Origin: Astrothelium macrocarpum
Taxonomy: Eukaryota; Ascomycota; Dothideomycetes; Trypetheliales; Trypetheliaceae
Direction: 5' to 3'
Assembly: GCA_021030915.1 (NCBI GenBank)
Contig: JAGEMR010000069.1
Coordinates: forward strand, 62,001 to 126,000
DNA length: 64,000 bases
Below the pieces are notes generated by a model. That model ran no database searches and was not told the origin of the DNA. It saw only the letters and a list, made by a program, of their open reading frames with translations. The position numbers were made by a program, and so were the translations under genes. Positions 1 through 12,375 of the stretch are shown piece by piece; position 1 is the first letter of the stretch; every line of letters begins with the position of its first letter.

Positions 1-1124
1 AGCTGCAAGATGTCTGTGCAACAATAGACTCCCGGAATTACGCTCGTCCGAATCCGGTGAAATGGGCAAAGTGGGGGGGAAGAAAGCATCGGACATGCAC
101 CCTCAATGGATTTGCGGATGCATATTCGATGATATCAGCCAGATGGAGCAAAAACACGTGAACCGTGGAACCTAGGTATGTAGGTCTTGCAGCAGCACAC
201 AAGGCAAGTCAGCAGAGCAGAAAAAGGCACAGCCTCACTACATGAGACGTCACGATCACTGGCCGCCCCGTCCCCTTGCCTCGTAAGGTTCTGGGTAGCA
301 CAACGGGCGGAGACAGGCCTGGGGTAACGGAGGCTCTGGAAAGCTGGGCCTTGGCTTGCGGGGTTGTGCGGAGGCGGTACGCTAGTTCGGCTCGGGAGGC
401 ACTCCCTGAACGAGGCAGGCTTGGTACGGCGCGGCAGGGGAGGTACTTGCGAAGTACATGGGGTCATGTATCCAACACACGACTGCGGAGATGCTCCACT
501 GAAGATGGATTTTTGCAAATGTTCACCGGGAGCAAAACATCACACGACAAGGCACTCTACGGGGAAGGGGGCAAATTTCAAAGCATACATACTGACGGGT
601 ATAAAAGCTAGGGAAACCTAGATACATAAGCCAATGGAGCCTCCTCACGCAGGCTATCAAAGCCTGCTTTGTTCGAATCAGATGAAATCGTGACAGCACG
701 TAGCTAGAAAAGGACCGGAATGGCACTCGACGCTCCTGACGTTGAAAAGCAAATGAGAGCGCTTGAGAAGGAAGATGACAGCAACCTCAAGTGACCCGAA
801 CGCGTAAAAATACCAGTAGCCTCCCCCATCATATCACCACATTCGTCGTCAACACTTTCAATGCCTTGCTGTTGAGCATATACATGGTCGGCAGAGTGTC
901 TTCTTGTGCTAGAACACGAGGGACGTTGACGCGTATCATCGCTCAGAAAATGCCTTTGAAAATCTTCACAACTTTTTCCATCCTCCCACAAAGAAAACCG
1001 CACCGATGGAGAATAGACACAGAGATGGTGATTGGAATAGAGATCTTTGAAAACATCGTCGTCTCGTCATGCGTGTAACGCTCAAAGTCGATGGGTAGTG
1101 GAGCTCGTCTAAAAGACAACTCAA
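1..1124. other. Region downstream of the Medusa-like gene
   Basis: No convincing gene. Several open frames of 60-127 codons overlap on both strands, but none has a recognisable domain, a signal peptide or plausible splice sites. The last few hundred bases should include the 3' UTR of the minus-strand gene ending at 1125. Confidence 0.5.
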
Positions 1125-4100
1125 CTATGGCGATGCCTCACGTTTGGCCCTCTTATTCCTCTCCAGCCACTTGCGTTTGCCGACCCGCGTCTCAAAGTGA
1201 GGTGCGACGCTGACTGCGTCCTGGCCGGCCGTCATAATCGCGCTGCGCATCTTGTTACGATAAGCGTCGACTGGAAAAGCAACTGTCAGCACCTGCATTC
1301 TCCTTGATCATATCTGTAATGATAGGGAACGCTTACGGCAGCGTTGCAAGAACAATGTCCTTCCCGCAAACACCCTGCTCTGACTCCAACTCATCCTGTA
1401 CCCCAAGTCATTCAACGTGACTTCCTTGTTCCTCCTTGCACGGTTCATCCGAGGCATGGGCACCTTGGCCTCACTCCCATCCAGCATGGGCACGGGGACA
1501 AGCGTGCGCCCCACAGTCGCCTCTCTCGAATCGGCATCTGCATCATCTTCATCGTCGTCTTCAAAGAATCGGCTACCCCGAGCCGATGCTGGGGGGCTCT
1601 GCATTTCGGTGGGGAAGTAGCTTCGGGGATAGACGGAGTTGCCCTTGCGGTAGGAATCCGGCAGGTCGTCCATTTTGACCTGGTCGAGCATTACTCGGAC
1701 GCGGACGCGAGTGCCGCGTTGAGTGTCTTCGACAAGGATGAATTTGCGGCGCTTCGACTCGGGTAAATCACCAAACAGGGCAGAGTTCCGTTCTTCGTCA
1801 GATTCCTTTGTGGCAGAAGAAGTGGCGACGGGATGTGCGGTTCCATGTGGTCCAGGGCCAAGCTGATCCATGCCATCATGAGCAGAGGGAAGTCCAGATC
1901 CTGTGGCTATGCTGTGGGCAGATGGGTATGTAGGGTAGAAGCTTCCAGGGTGGCGTGCGTCGGCGGGAGAACTTGACGTACTGACACCATTGGGCGGCTG
2001 ATGGTGATGAGTGTTGGATGCATCGCCGTAGTCATTACTGGCTGCAGAGCAGAAAAGGAAAAAAAGTTAGCCTACGTTTCAGAGCAAACTTTTTTTTTTC
2101 AAAGCAATTACGGGGCAAGCAAGCAAGCGTTATACAGCCGATGGATTACTTGAGTGCGTTTGTGTCTGTTCTGGACTTGGAAGTGCAAAGAAAAGGTGGC
2201 ACATCGGAGTGGCTCAGGAAGTATATTACACGAAAATGCAAAGCTGCAACAATTGTGTTCACCAACTTTCCCATCCCATAGTAGCCGGTGTAGGAGAACA
2301 CACTTTGATAGAAAATGTCGAAAAGAAAAGAAAAAAACAAACAGGCTCGGTTCAACAAATTCACCAGAGCGTTGGTATATCGCAATAAACGACAAGCAAA
2401 CGCAATTTAATCACATCTGGTGAAACATACCGCTAACATCGTCGTTACCTCCAGCTGGATTTCCGTCACGGTTGGCATGGTGGTGGTGCATCTGGTTACC
2501 CCCTCCCATGCTCATACTTCCCTGCCGGGGAGGCCCAGTTCCTGCGGCCATGCCTCCGTTGGTAGTAGGAACCCCTGCGGCTGCTGCCCCCGGACCAGCC
2601 GGACCAGCCATTTGACCCTGGTGTTGGGTTTGTTGCACTTGTTTTCGATTACTAATTTTGGCCATGCGGCGAACGCGTCGACTACGGAGTCGTGGATCTT
2701 GGTTACTGTTGCGCCAACTATCTACAGCGCGCTGGATCAGGCCTCGTTTCCCTCTCAAACAAGGGTTTAATTGCGCAAGAGCCCAACCGACAGTGTTGCA
2801 TTCGGTCTCGTAGTGAAGTCGATTGCCCTTGTATTGATCCTTGGGACAACATGCGCGTGGATAAACGCAGTTTTCCGTTTTGAATTCTTGAGTCAAATCT
2901 TCAACGTTTACCGACTCGACATCGCAGCGGATCGTGTATTCCATTTTTACGCGATCCCTCGAATATTCAAAAGCGATCCATTGCACGCCATTGTTGTCTT
3001 GACGAACCACCAATGGTGTCGTTGCTGGAATCGGTCCTGGAGCAGCGTTTGGATTCACGCCAGGGCCACCGGGAGCTCCTCCATGAAGACTATTTGCGCT
3101 TCCTGGAGGCACAGTCGGTGTTGTTTGTTGGTGGCCTACTCCAGAAGGTGGTCTCTGTAAAGGGGTGGGATTCATCTTTGATCGCGGACTTGTAGTCATA
3201 CCAGGCTGATGATGACCGGCCGGATTGTGCATTTGTGGTTGGCCAGGTTGCGACATTAGTAGTGTTCCAGAAGCCATTGATGGATGTTGCTGCGCTCCTG
3301 GATGTGGGCCGTAAGGCGAATGCTGCGGAATATTGTACTGTTGCGGATAATACATTCCCTGAGGCATCTGCGTCGACGGCTGTGCGTAAATCGATCGCGC
3401 AGGGTGTTCATGCTGTGGCGATTGCTGAACAGACGCTGGAGAGCCTGATTGGGGAGTCTGATAGATTGGGGGGAATTGCTGGTGACGGCTCATCGTATGT
3501 GCGGCCATGATGTCGGGTGGTTCTGAGCCTTGAATTAGTTGCATTGTTCAATGGTAGTCTGATTATTTTAGAAGCGCGTTTTACACGTGATTCACTACAA
3601 TCACGCACGCGTCTGATAAGCTTGGCGTTGGAATTTGCAATCACTGACCTGAAGTGGAGTAACTTGCGGAATTGCTTGCAGAGCTGTAAGGACTTGGATG
3701 AGCGGCAAAGTAAGGGCCTTCGTTCTGCGGATGCCCCGGCGCGCCTTGGAGCCCACCGACGTAGGGCGACTGATGTTGCGGAGGGAAACTGTGGTTGGAA
3801 GAATGGGGCGACGCGTAAGGTCCCGGCGCAGGAGCGTGTCCGGAAGACTGCGTTTGCTGCGGCGAGTCGGGATGGTGTTGTTGAAGAACAGCAGATGGCC
3901 GATGCTGGAGGTGATGTGGTGGCGGTAGACCCTGCTGCGGATGGTTGGGATGATGCTGGGAAGGAGAGTACGTATCAGCAAAAGTGCACTCGTAGATTTT
4001 TTTGGTGATCGATCTTGTGCGGTGAGGTGCTCGGGAAGGCGCAAGAAAATGACGCGACGCAAGTCTATCCTTGTAATCAAAACAAAACAGAGAGAAAATT

Positions 4101-4999
4101 CAAGTGCAGTTTTCCCGGGACCAGACCTAGTTACAAGCAGCTGCCCAATAGACCTGACGGCGCACGCGGAAAGAAAGCACGCATTTGGAGATTAGACGAA
4201 CCAAAATAACAGATCCCAAAACAAAGAGGAAATCGAGGCGAAATATGAAGCAAGTTCACAGCGTGCGCAAGGCTAAACGCTGTGGGTCGCTCGTGGAAAG
4301 CTTGTCAAAAGTTCCATGCAACGGGAGGGTACCCGGGATCATGTACATGTGTGTAGGATGACGAAGGGAAGAAAACAAACAGATCCCAGAAAGAACGAGT
4401 GTTGATCTGATAAAGCTTAAAGTGAAGCAAATGCGTTGTGTCGGAGGATTATCTGACGATCGCAAGCATGGAGGACGCTGTTTGGAGGTGGAGTGGGAGG
4501 GGGTAAGAAAAAGTTGAGGGGTGTGGGCCGGGGCTGGCAAGGGAGCTAAGGAGCAGAGTGCATAGAAGGCTTCTGGTAGGCTCCGAGCCAGCGTCTCGGC
4601 AGAAGGGCATACCATGTAGTGTGTTCTGAGCCGGGCCTCGCAGCCAAAAGGCAGGCCGTTATGCGGCGCTCAGGCGCAGGCAGGGCCGATGCATGCAGAA
4701 GAAAAGAGCAGATAGAAACACGAGTGCAGCGGCGGCGCCCACGTACTCGACCAAACAAAGCCCGGCGGACAGGGAGCTTGGGGAGGGAACGTTTCGGGAG
4801 TGGAGTGTGTTTAAGGTGAAGGGAAAAGCAACAACAGAAAGAGGACGGGAAGAATAAGGTAGGCAACGGGCGACGCTCCAACGACGTGACGAGACAAACG
4901 TGGAAGGGAAAGGGAACAGGCCGCACTCACAGGATCGCCCGCCACAGCAGCCGGCTCTTCCTTATACCCCCCAGCCGCGTCCTTGTCATTTGGTCCCAT
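1125..4999 (-). CDS. medA: Medusa (MedA/Acr1/Ren1)-like developmental regulator, DUF8032
   Basis: Probable nuclear regulator of conidiation and hyphal development, by resemblance to the Medusa/Acr1/Ren1 family; this name is from memory of the family. Exons read from the sequence: 4999-4931, 3955-3649, 3528-2431, 2041-1337, 1270-1125, giving about 774 residues. All junctions are GT-AG and phases agree. The N-terminal half is Gln/His/Pro/Ser-rich (low complexity). The conserved core follows: a block beginning WIAFEYSRDR, then CVYPRACCPKDQY, LNPCLRGKRGLIQRAV and a basic RSRRVRRMAK stretch, and after a linker SKRRKFILVEDTQRGTR, YPRSYFP and a Lys/Arg-rich C-terminus. The 389-bp third intron is long for this genome. 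The first exon (23 codons, good GTGAGT donor) is the least certain part; an alternative acceptor at 4069 would add 38 residues, also in phase. DNA upstream of the start is long and gene-free, typical of a heavily regulated developmental gene. Confidence 0.65.
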
Positions 5000-7900
5000 A
5001 TCGGTATCGAAAATCCTGGAGGCGTGCTTGCGACGTCGGCTTTACTGCTCAATCGAGGTGCAGTCAACGGCCGGGCCAAGCGTCCGTGCCCTGCTGCAGT
5101 GGAAGCTCGACGGTCCGTCGACGCTGGATGGGCCGGTATGGCAGGACTGCATTAGCAGGGTGAGGCCTGCGAGCTGGTTGGCTGGGCGCAACGGTATCGA
5201 CACCAGAAGGCCCCCACCCGCACTGAAATAAACGTCAAACACCCTAAGGCAGCCCGAAGACCGCCACCGGCGACCTCTGGCTCCCCTGCCGGCCAGCCAG
5301 CCCCTCTACTGGCCGAACGCGTCGAGGTGCGAGAAAAGGCTGGCTTCTTCCGTTGGCGCGCAGGAAAGCTGTCAACGTCAGGTTTAGGTCGGTAGGAGTC
5401 GTTAGTCAGAGCGATAGCGTCGCCCGGGAGCCGTGCACCATGGGGTGGTGGTGGTGGCGGCGATTATCGTGTGGGCTCACTCACGCGCTCGTCTAGCAGT
5501 AGTTGCGCAACAGGCCTGCGATTAACGCGTGCGCTACCACCCACGAGCCCTCGCTCAGCAGCAGCAGAGGGAGGTTGGGGCGAGGCGACGGTGGATGGAC
5601 GTATGTAGGTAGGTAATGCAGAGTCGAGAGGTTCGCTGGAGGGCCGGTTGCATGTGAGATTTGGCAGCACTACGCCAATTCCAGACAGGTCTTTTGCACG
5701 CACCTTTGGAGCAGAGAGCACAGCAGCCAGACAGGAACGCGCGCCGCGGCAAAGACAGCCAGTCCCGTGGGCGGCGAGGGTCAGTATGAGATCATGGAGA
5801 GGTGGCGGGCAGTGGTCGCACGGTCGGCCGAAGCTCCGCGGCGGTGAAGGGCAGCGCGTCTAGGCAGTGGAAGCGCCGATGGGGGATTGGAGCAGGCCGG
5901 AGGGGGTGGGCAGAGGCAGAAAAGGGGAGGCGGCGTGGCGGCAAAGCGCAAAGCGTGGGCATCGCGTGCACGGGGTGACGCCAAACCCTTCCACTGTCCC
6001 GCCAGCGTGGGTGCGCGCCTCACCTGATTCCGGCCGACGAGAATGGTGAGAATGTTATCTAATCGGAGTTCCCGCTGATTGGCCGCTCCCCTGCTAGCAG
6101 GCTTAGCAGCAGCAGGCGCAATTTCTTAGCCCAACGGCGGGGGAAACGCAACTGCCGGAACCAAGGCAAGTTCCATCACCACCTGTCGTATTCCAGCCTG
6201 CCTCCACCCATCATCCATCGCCCATCGCCCATCGACTACTCGTGCCGACGTCTGCTCTCGCGCTGCAACTGCCCTCCGTTCCGACGCTGGTTGGGCAGCA
6301 ATCGCTCGCGAGGCCATCCATGGCCCTCCGCGGCACTGCACGCACCGCCCATGTCGAAACTCTCGGCTGGAGCTGGCCGACGCGTGCGAGAGCACGATAA
6401 TATCATCGCTGTCTATAGACCTGGGTGGAGCCGACGAGACACTCTCGTCGCAAGCTTATGCACCTTCTCCGCGCTGGAGTCCTCGTCTCGCGCTGGCCCG
6501 GCTGACGGGCAGCACCGACAGCACCGCGTGATTGGCCCGTTCATCTAAACATGGCCTCCTGTTAGATGATGGGGCACGCATCGACTGTGCCAGAGTGAGC
6601 ACCTTCAATCACTCTAAGGAATGGCCGTTCATGCACCTCAGTTGCACCGCTTGGAGTTGAGACGCGTGGACGTGATGAGGCCAGATTGGTGGCCATCGGA
6701 CGTGACTCTTGTCAAACGCGGTACCCAAGCAAAGCCCGCCGCCTAGCGATGCAACTGCATGGTTGATCGTTTGGTATTTCATCAAGATCACACCGGGCCA
6801 GATCTGAGCTTCCATCGTATGTAGCTGTTCACTGCAAGACCGGCCGAGCGTTCGTCGTGCTGGTAACCTTCACCATTTCATCCGCCGTTTACCACGGCAG
6901 CACTGGCTCCGCGCTTGACAGCCTGTCATGCATGGGAATGCATGTGCTAGTCAAGGGGACCGAGGTTTCTTGCTGGGGGTCAGTGCGAGGGTAGTCTCCG
7001 GTCAACCCAGCCTACCGAACCATCTCACTGCCAATGAGGGGAAAATAGCCTCACCCAAAAAAACTTATTGGGATCATCCCGGCTGAGAGTAGCTAGCGTC
7101 TTCTAGAAGGAAGGGCCTCGGAAGTTGTCCGGAAGGAATCTGCATCCTATAACTTTGCAATCACAGAAAGGGGGCTGAAACGGTACGACTGTTTGGAGTT
7201 GGTGCGACGTTTATCTCGCAAAAGTTGATCTACCTCGAGACGCTCGTTGCACAGATCGCTTATTCACAGATGCCGTGTAGACGCAGAGGGTCCGCTGACC
7301 AAAGATCGTGCAGAATGGTGGAATTGACCATCTGCGACCTCAAAATTCGAATAGACAAACTGGGCAATATTCGATTCAGGCCACAAGTCAATGTGTCATT
7401 GTCATTCAGTTGTGGTTCGCGCATGCTTCTGCACGAAATATGTCAAAATTTTTCCCTCCTTCACGTGGGAGATTGATGAAATCTTGTTCAATTCGAAACC
7501 CCAGCCCCCTTCCCCCAAAAAACTCTCTCGCTTGTAATTACCTTTCCAACATGGCAATGCAACAAATGCTCATTGCCAGCAAAGCGTAAAATGCAACGTA
7601 ACAAATGCAAGCCTCATCACAGGTTGGAAAACTTGAGACGCAATACCCACCCATTGGAGTAAGAAGCGGCTTGCGGCAGAATCACGAGCTATCTTCGCTG
7701 TCGCCGTCCGAAGACACAAAGTGCGTAAGAGATATCACTTTTGGGTTTTGGAACCACATTTTGACTCACTTTTTTAATGCAATTTTTTCAAAAGGAAGAT
7801 TAATGTGCAGATGAGCAAGCTAACCACTGTGGTCAGTATAAGCTCAAAGTGGGTTCCGTTTGGCTCCAAGGCAAGGATGTCGATGATGGACATCAACCCC

Positions 7901-9203
7901 TGAAGTTTGACCAGGTCTTCAAGGAAGTGGCTGCATTGAGGCTTAAACCAGGTCGATCGCCGGTATAGACATGGAGAAGGAATTCTCCGACAATATTTGG
8001 CTAGCTCATTCAATCACAGGACGATATTAAATCAATATCCACAATCGTTTTCGATTTTCCACTAAAACCCCTTTCGATAGTGATACACGTCAGCTCAACA
8101 TAAGAGAATTTTTTTTTCAAATCGCCAAATTTACTCGGAGGCGACTACAATCGTGACGATCGAAAATTTTATTTATGCATATTTGAATTAGTTGATCATG
8201 CAAGACCTTTATTTGCCAAGATGTGGACAGGATGACAACATCGTTGGTAGGTTTGCAATCATGTGAATGGCTACGTGTGGCATGGAGGCCCTCCAACAGC
8301 ACGGAGCTTTCTCCAAATCAAAAAGTAAGATTACCAAGGACTGCACGTGCGATGCCAGGTTTTCGATCATCCACACTGACATGTACACGCCTTACTCCTA
8401 CTGCCATAGCCAAAAAATTTGGATTTGTTCCCACCCGATGTCAACGATGCAATTCCCCTTCCAGGACATATGGATTTGCCGCCATCCTTCCCGCACCTTG
8501 AGGGTCTGTTGGAAACCTGGCCAGCGATCTCTGTAATCATCAAACGACAATCAGGCCAACAGCTTGGATGCGGGGTCTCTGAGCATCAGCACTCTTTTCC
8601 GATAACACTTGGATTGCTAACATGAGCCATCAACAGGAAGTCTAGCCGAGCGGTGGCCTGATCAGTGCGTAAGTGCTCATACACTAAGACCATTTATCTC
8701 AGAGTGATACCTGATTGAATCAATCCAATACTTGATTATTATTTGCTCAAGGCGATCAGTTGCTTTTTGCCACGCCGATGCAGAGCTCCAAAGAGCTCAA
8801 CGGCTGCGAGTGCGGGATTCCTTGCCATCGCAGTTCTCCCAGCGATCACATTTCTAACGGTGATGCATAAGCGCTGATTTCCCCCGTGTTTCTTGCCCCC
8901 TGATTTGTGGCTTATCCTTGTTAGTTCACTGTCACGGTGAGAGGCATGCAGATGGTGTGGAGGATCGTGCGTTCCCTGCTATCAACCGCCTCTCCCCATT
9001 GGAGATAAGCCCCCTTTCGCCATTATAGCCCTGTTTCCCGTCCTTTCCCTGCCTCCCGTCCTAATGCCTGTGACAAGAGCCGAAGAACTGCCCCAAACTC
9101 TTGGCGCATTAGCAAACTTCATCGAAAGCGATCAAGATCACACTAATTCCCAAGTCAGTCTCAAAGAAGAAACAACGACAATATCAGCCCACGCATCCTC
9201 ATC
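5000..9203. other. Long gene-free region upstream of the Medusa-like gene
   Basis: No gene can be supported. The part from 5000 to about 6600 is GC-rich with CT-rich and GGT/GGC simple repeats, as expected for a promoter and long 5' UTR of the minus-strand gene. From 6600 to 9000 composition is ordinary, and open frames are short and lack domains. From about 8980 to 9200 there is a CT-rich, promoter-like stretch on the plus strand just before a small ORF. Confidence 0.45.
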
Positions 9204-9361
9204 ATGAAGGCCCGTATTCCCCCCAATAACCGTCAAAGGATTTCCGTCCGTGGAAAGCCGTACGGAAGGAAGACTGTTCTGGATTTGTGGATCAAAATTC
9301 CTCACTAACTTTCTCTAGTATGTATAACATCAGATCCTATACGGGACCGTTCGAGTCATAA
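9204..9361 (+). CDS. Possible spliced microprotein (32 aa)
   Basis: Speculative. An ATG at 9204 follows a CT-rich, fungal-like promoter and leader. Reading straight through gives a 34-residue peptide ending at 9308. A better-looking model has an intron 9260-9318 (GTACGG donor, CTAAC branch at 9305-9309, CTCTAG acceptor), giving exons 9204-9259 and 9319-9361 and a 32-residue peptide starting MKARIPPNNR and ending YTGPFES. The peptide is basic, with no signal peptide or membrane segment. I do not recognise a family. It sits alone in about 6.6 kb without other genes. It could equally be a leader ORF or chance. Confidence 0.2.
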
Positions 9362-11592
9362 GAACACGTCCTATCAAGTCAATTTAGCCCTCAACAACAC
9401 CGAAAAAAAAAATCCCAGCTCTGCCATTGGTGGTACAATCTCACCAACAAGACAAACAAGATCGAATGATTGTTGAGGATTCAGGCAGTATTCCAAAGGT
9501 CTGAAACTACGAAACCAACGCTGAACATTATCTTGTGGCTATATTTGCGAATTTAAGCCTGAATTTAGCATCAAAACTCTGTTACCAAGGCACGACATTC
9601 CGGGATTGGGTTCCTGCCATAGCCACAATGCTTACTTTTTTTATTGTTGCATTCTTCCAAACTTTTTGTAATTTCGCCGAAGCAATCAATGTGATTCGTG
9701 CATGGAGTTTCTTTCGGGTTTCAATGTCGAGAATGGATAAGCTGAAAACCATGTTACATTACAAATCCACTATTTGAATGGTTCCCGGCATCGTCGTTCT
9801 CCGATAATGTCTGCAAAAATGGGGATTTTCGTGATACACCAGTGGATCCCATGACTGTGACAGCTCATGGTGGCGTCAACCTTTTTGGTAAAGTTCCCTA
9901 GGCATGAATCCTTTTCAACGACGCGTTTATCAACTTGCATTTCTTCGATACTTTGTCTAATGAAAATTGCCGTATACTTTTTTGGATCGACCGTGCACTG
10001 GCACCTTCTGTTTTGCATGATTTTCATTTCCTGACGCACATCTATCATGCAGACTCTTGGACCAATCATGTTACAGTCGAAAGAAAAAAAAAGATACGTC
10101 TCTCGTCTCCTTTAATTTGGAAAGTACCAAAGTAGGAAGCCGGACAAAAACGACCAAATCTACAATCATACGCGTCAGCTGGATCGCTCTCTGTGACATT
10201 GTGTGAAGAAGAATCGTATCAAGTAAAAAAGCAGCAAAGCGTTCAATATTTGAAATATACATTTGACAGGGCTTGGAGAATTTGGCACAGTATAGTTTGC
10301 ATTGAGACTGTGGGGAAGGGTCATTTGCGTTCAACAGGAAGCTCGAAAACGATCTCAGTATGGTGATTGACTCATAGCGATTCGCTTGCATCGACTCGTC
10401 GCATTGCTCCGGCATATGATACCGCAAAATCATTTTGTCAGACTGTACGGCTCGGTCACTGTAGTCACAACATCGATCCGATGGAGTTGACACGATTCGA
10501 TCGCCCAAAGAAGCATAATAATGACAAATGAAATATGGTGATACAAAGATCTTGTGAGGCTTGATGCACGATTGACCAGTACAATGATGAGGCTATATTT
10601 ACAAGAGTACCAAGAGCAATCCATAGAGCATACGCTTCTTCTGTGCAACGTTCCCTAATTATACTGGAAGCTGTACATGACATTGTTGGTATATCGTCTT
10701 CTTTTGGGGGAAGAGCATTGAATTTATGTTATGACTGTGTCTTCCTTGATTACTCCAGTGTCAACTTCCTAACATGTGATGTTTCCTTGGCATGCAATCT
10801 AATTTACATCCGCTCTTTTTCTGAGCACACTGTACAAGAGAACCATGGACGCTGCTAGGAACCAGAGCCAGACATGTACAGAACGTCGATCGCATGAGTC
10901 TAGATGCACGAAGACAACAAGTTCATCGAGTCTTTGATCATGCTGTCAATACTTTCCAACATTTCCCCACCATATTCAGGAAAGACTCCACATTACTGAG
11001 AACTGGTTCCACCGGACATTGTACTATTTACTTTTTCGGATCATTTGAGTACGAATTTGATCATCATGACTACCTTAAGGAGCAAGCAATCTTATGGGGT
11101 ACTTTATTAAGTCTCATCTCAACGAGTAAAATCTGAAGTCTTGGCTTTGAGGTGGAAAAAGGATGTCGATCTTGAGTGACGCGTCAATGGGTAAGAAGAA
11201 GGTGCCATTTCGTTCCCTTGACGCTGGCTCATACTCAACAACTACCCTATCCGGACGAACACTACGAATGAACATCACCACTACTTGTAGATTTATGAAA
11301 TATCCTGCGGGGAATCGATATAATTTCTCCTCAGGGCCACATTTCTACGTGTCAGCGATGGGCTGCTCAACTTACTTTGGCATCGCTTTCCAAGAATGGA
11401 TCTTTTGCCTCAGGATCAACAATAAAGGCTGACCAGCATCTTTACAATAGCATGAGAAGTCGGACGAAGGAGTAAGAATGCTATATATTCCCATGTTAAC
11501 ACAACCCATTCTTGGGCTTTTCTTCAGGTTGGCCAACTTCCTTCACATTGCCCAGGCCCATCTCGGCTATATTCATCTCACAACACGTCAAG
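9362..11592. other. Intergenic region before the But2-domain gene
   Basis: Many short open frames on both strands (up to 145 codons), none with recognisable motifs, splice structure or coding-like composition. The last 100 bp before 11593 are CT-rich and serve as promoter and leader of the But2-domain gene. Nothing else seen. Confidence 0.45.
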
Positions 11593-12375
11593 ATGAAGCT
11601 CTCCGCAACAGCGCTCCTCGCCATTGCAACCAGTGTAACCGCCTTTCCCTTCTGCGGTTACCACTTGCCCATCACCAAACCATGGTGCCCTCCTCCTCAC
11701 CCCCCAATTGAAAGACCACCACCTCCTCCCCCCCAAATTGAAAGACCACCCCCACCTCCCCCAATTGAAATACCGCCTCCACCTCCCCCAAAGATCGAAA
11801 GACCACCACCACCACCACCTCCCATCATAAGACCACCACCACCCAGCAAACCGCACTTCAACGGCAGCTGCCCGGGCTACCTCCCACCCGGTTTCCACTT
11901 CCCAACCACCATCGTACCCGTCAGCCAGAAGCGACCTGACGCCTCCTTCGGCACGACACTATCGCCCAAGATCACGCCACACGACCTATGCACGCTGTTC
12001 ACGACGATCATACCCGGGGACGCAGCGGGCAAGACGTGCACGCTGGAGTTCCTGTTCCCGGAGCGACACCAGCTGGAGACGTCCAACTACGTGTTCTTCG
12101 GGGAGGGGCATCTCGACTTCACCGCGTACCCGCCCGGAACCGCCATCGACGCGCACACGACGTGGAACTCGCGGCCGCGCGAGGGCATCCCGATCGCGAG
12201 CGCGCCGGACGTCGTGCGGCCGGGGAACAAGTACAAGATCCAGAGTGGCACGTGCGATATCCCGCAGGGCAAGAGCACGCCCGTGAGTGGGTTGGTGTGT
12301 AGTAAGGACACGAGCTTTGAGTTCTTTCAGGACTTTAATCCGTGTCCGATTGGGTTCTATGTTATCATTAGTTAG
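11593..12375 (+). CDS. Secreted But2 C-terminal-domain protein with Pro-rich spacer
   Basis: Single exon, 260 residues. The open frame extends 27 codons further upstream, but the ATG at 11593 gives a clean signal peptide (MKLSATALLAIATSVTA), so it is preferred. Residues of about 35-85 are a low-complexity spacer of repeated Ile-Glu-Arg-(Pro)6 units. The C-terminal half matches the But2 C-terminal domain family (ubiquitin-3-binding But2-like secreted fungal proteins): an AGKTCTLEFLFP segment, a DFTAYPPGT region, and a terminal FQDFNPCPIGFYV motif. Function is unknown; the proteins are thought to be extracellular or wall-associated. Paired cysteines (KTC, TCD, VCS, PCP) fit a secreted fold. The repeat unit is nearly identical at DNA level (ATTGAAAGACCACC), suggesting repeat-number variation. 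Confidence 0.8.
   Translation: MKLSATALLAIATSVTAFPFCGYHLPITKPWCPPPHPPIERPPPPPPQIERPPPPPPIEIPPPPPPKIERPPPPPPPIIRPPPPSKPHFNGSCPGYLPPGFHFPTTIVPVSQKRPDASFGTTLSPKITPHDLCTLFTTIIPGDAAGKTCTLEFLFPERHQLETSNYVFFGEGHLDFTAYPPGTAIDAHTTWNSRPREGIPIASAPDVVRPGNKYKIQSGTCDIPQGKSTPVSGLVCSKDTSFEFFQDFNPCPIGFYVIIS

Noticed and set aside
135..518. 127-codon minus-strand frame
   Set aside because: Low-complexity Pro/Ser/Arg translation with no motif; the opposite strand is equally open.
666..682. B-box-like TTGTTCGAATCAG
   Set aside because: The upstream 50 bp do not fold as a tRNA.
8640..8720. tRNA-like A-box (TAGCCGAGCGGTGG)
   Set aside because: No B-box, no closing acceptor stem and no T-arm in the right place; chance resemblance.
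9345..9357. B-box-like GTTCGAGTC
   Set aside because: No A-box or acceptor stem at tRNA spacing; it falls inside the candidate microprotein instead.
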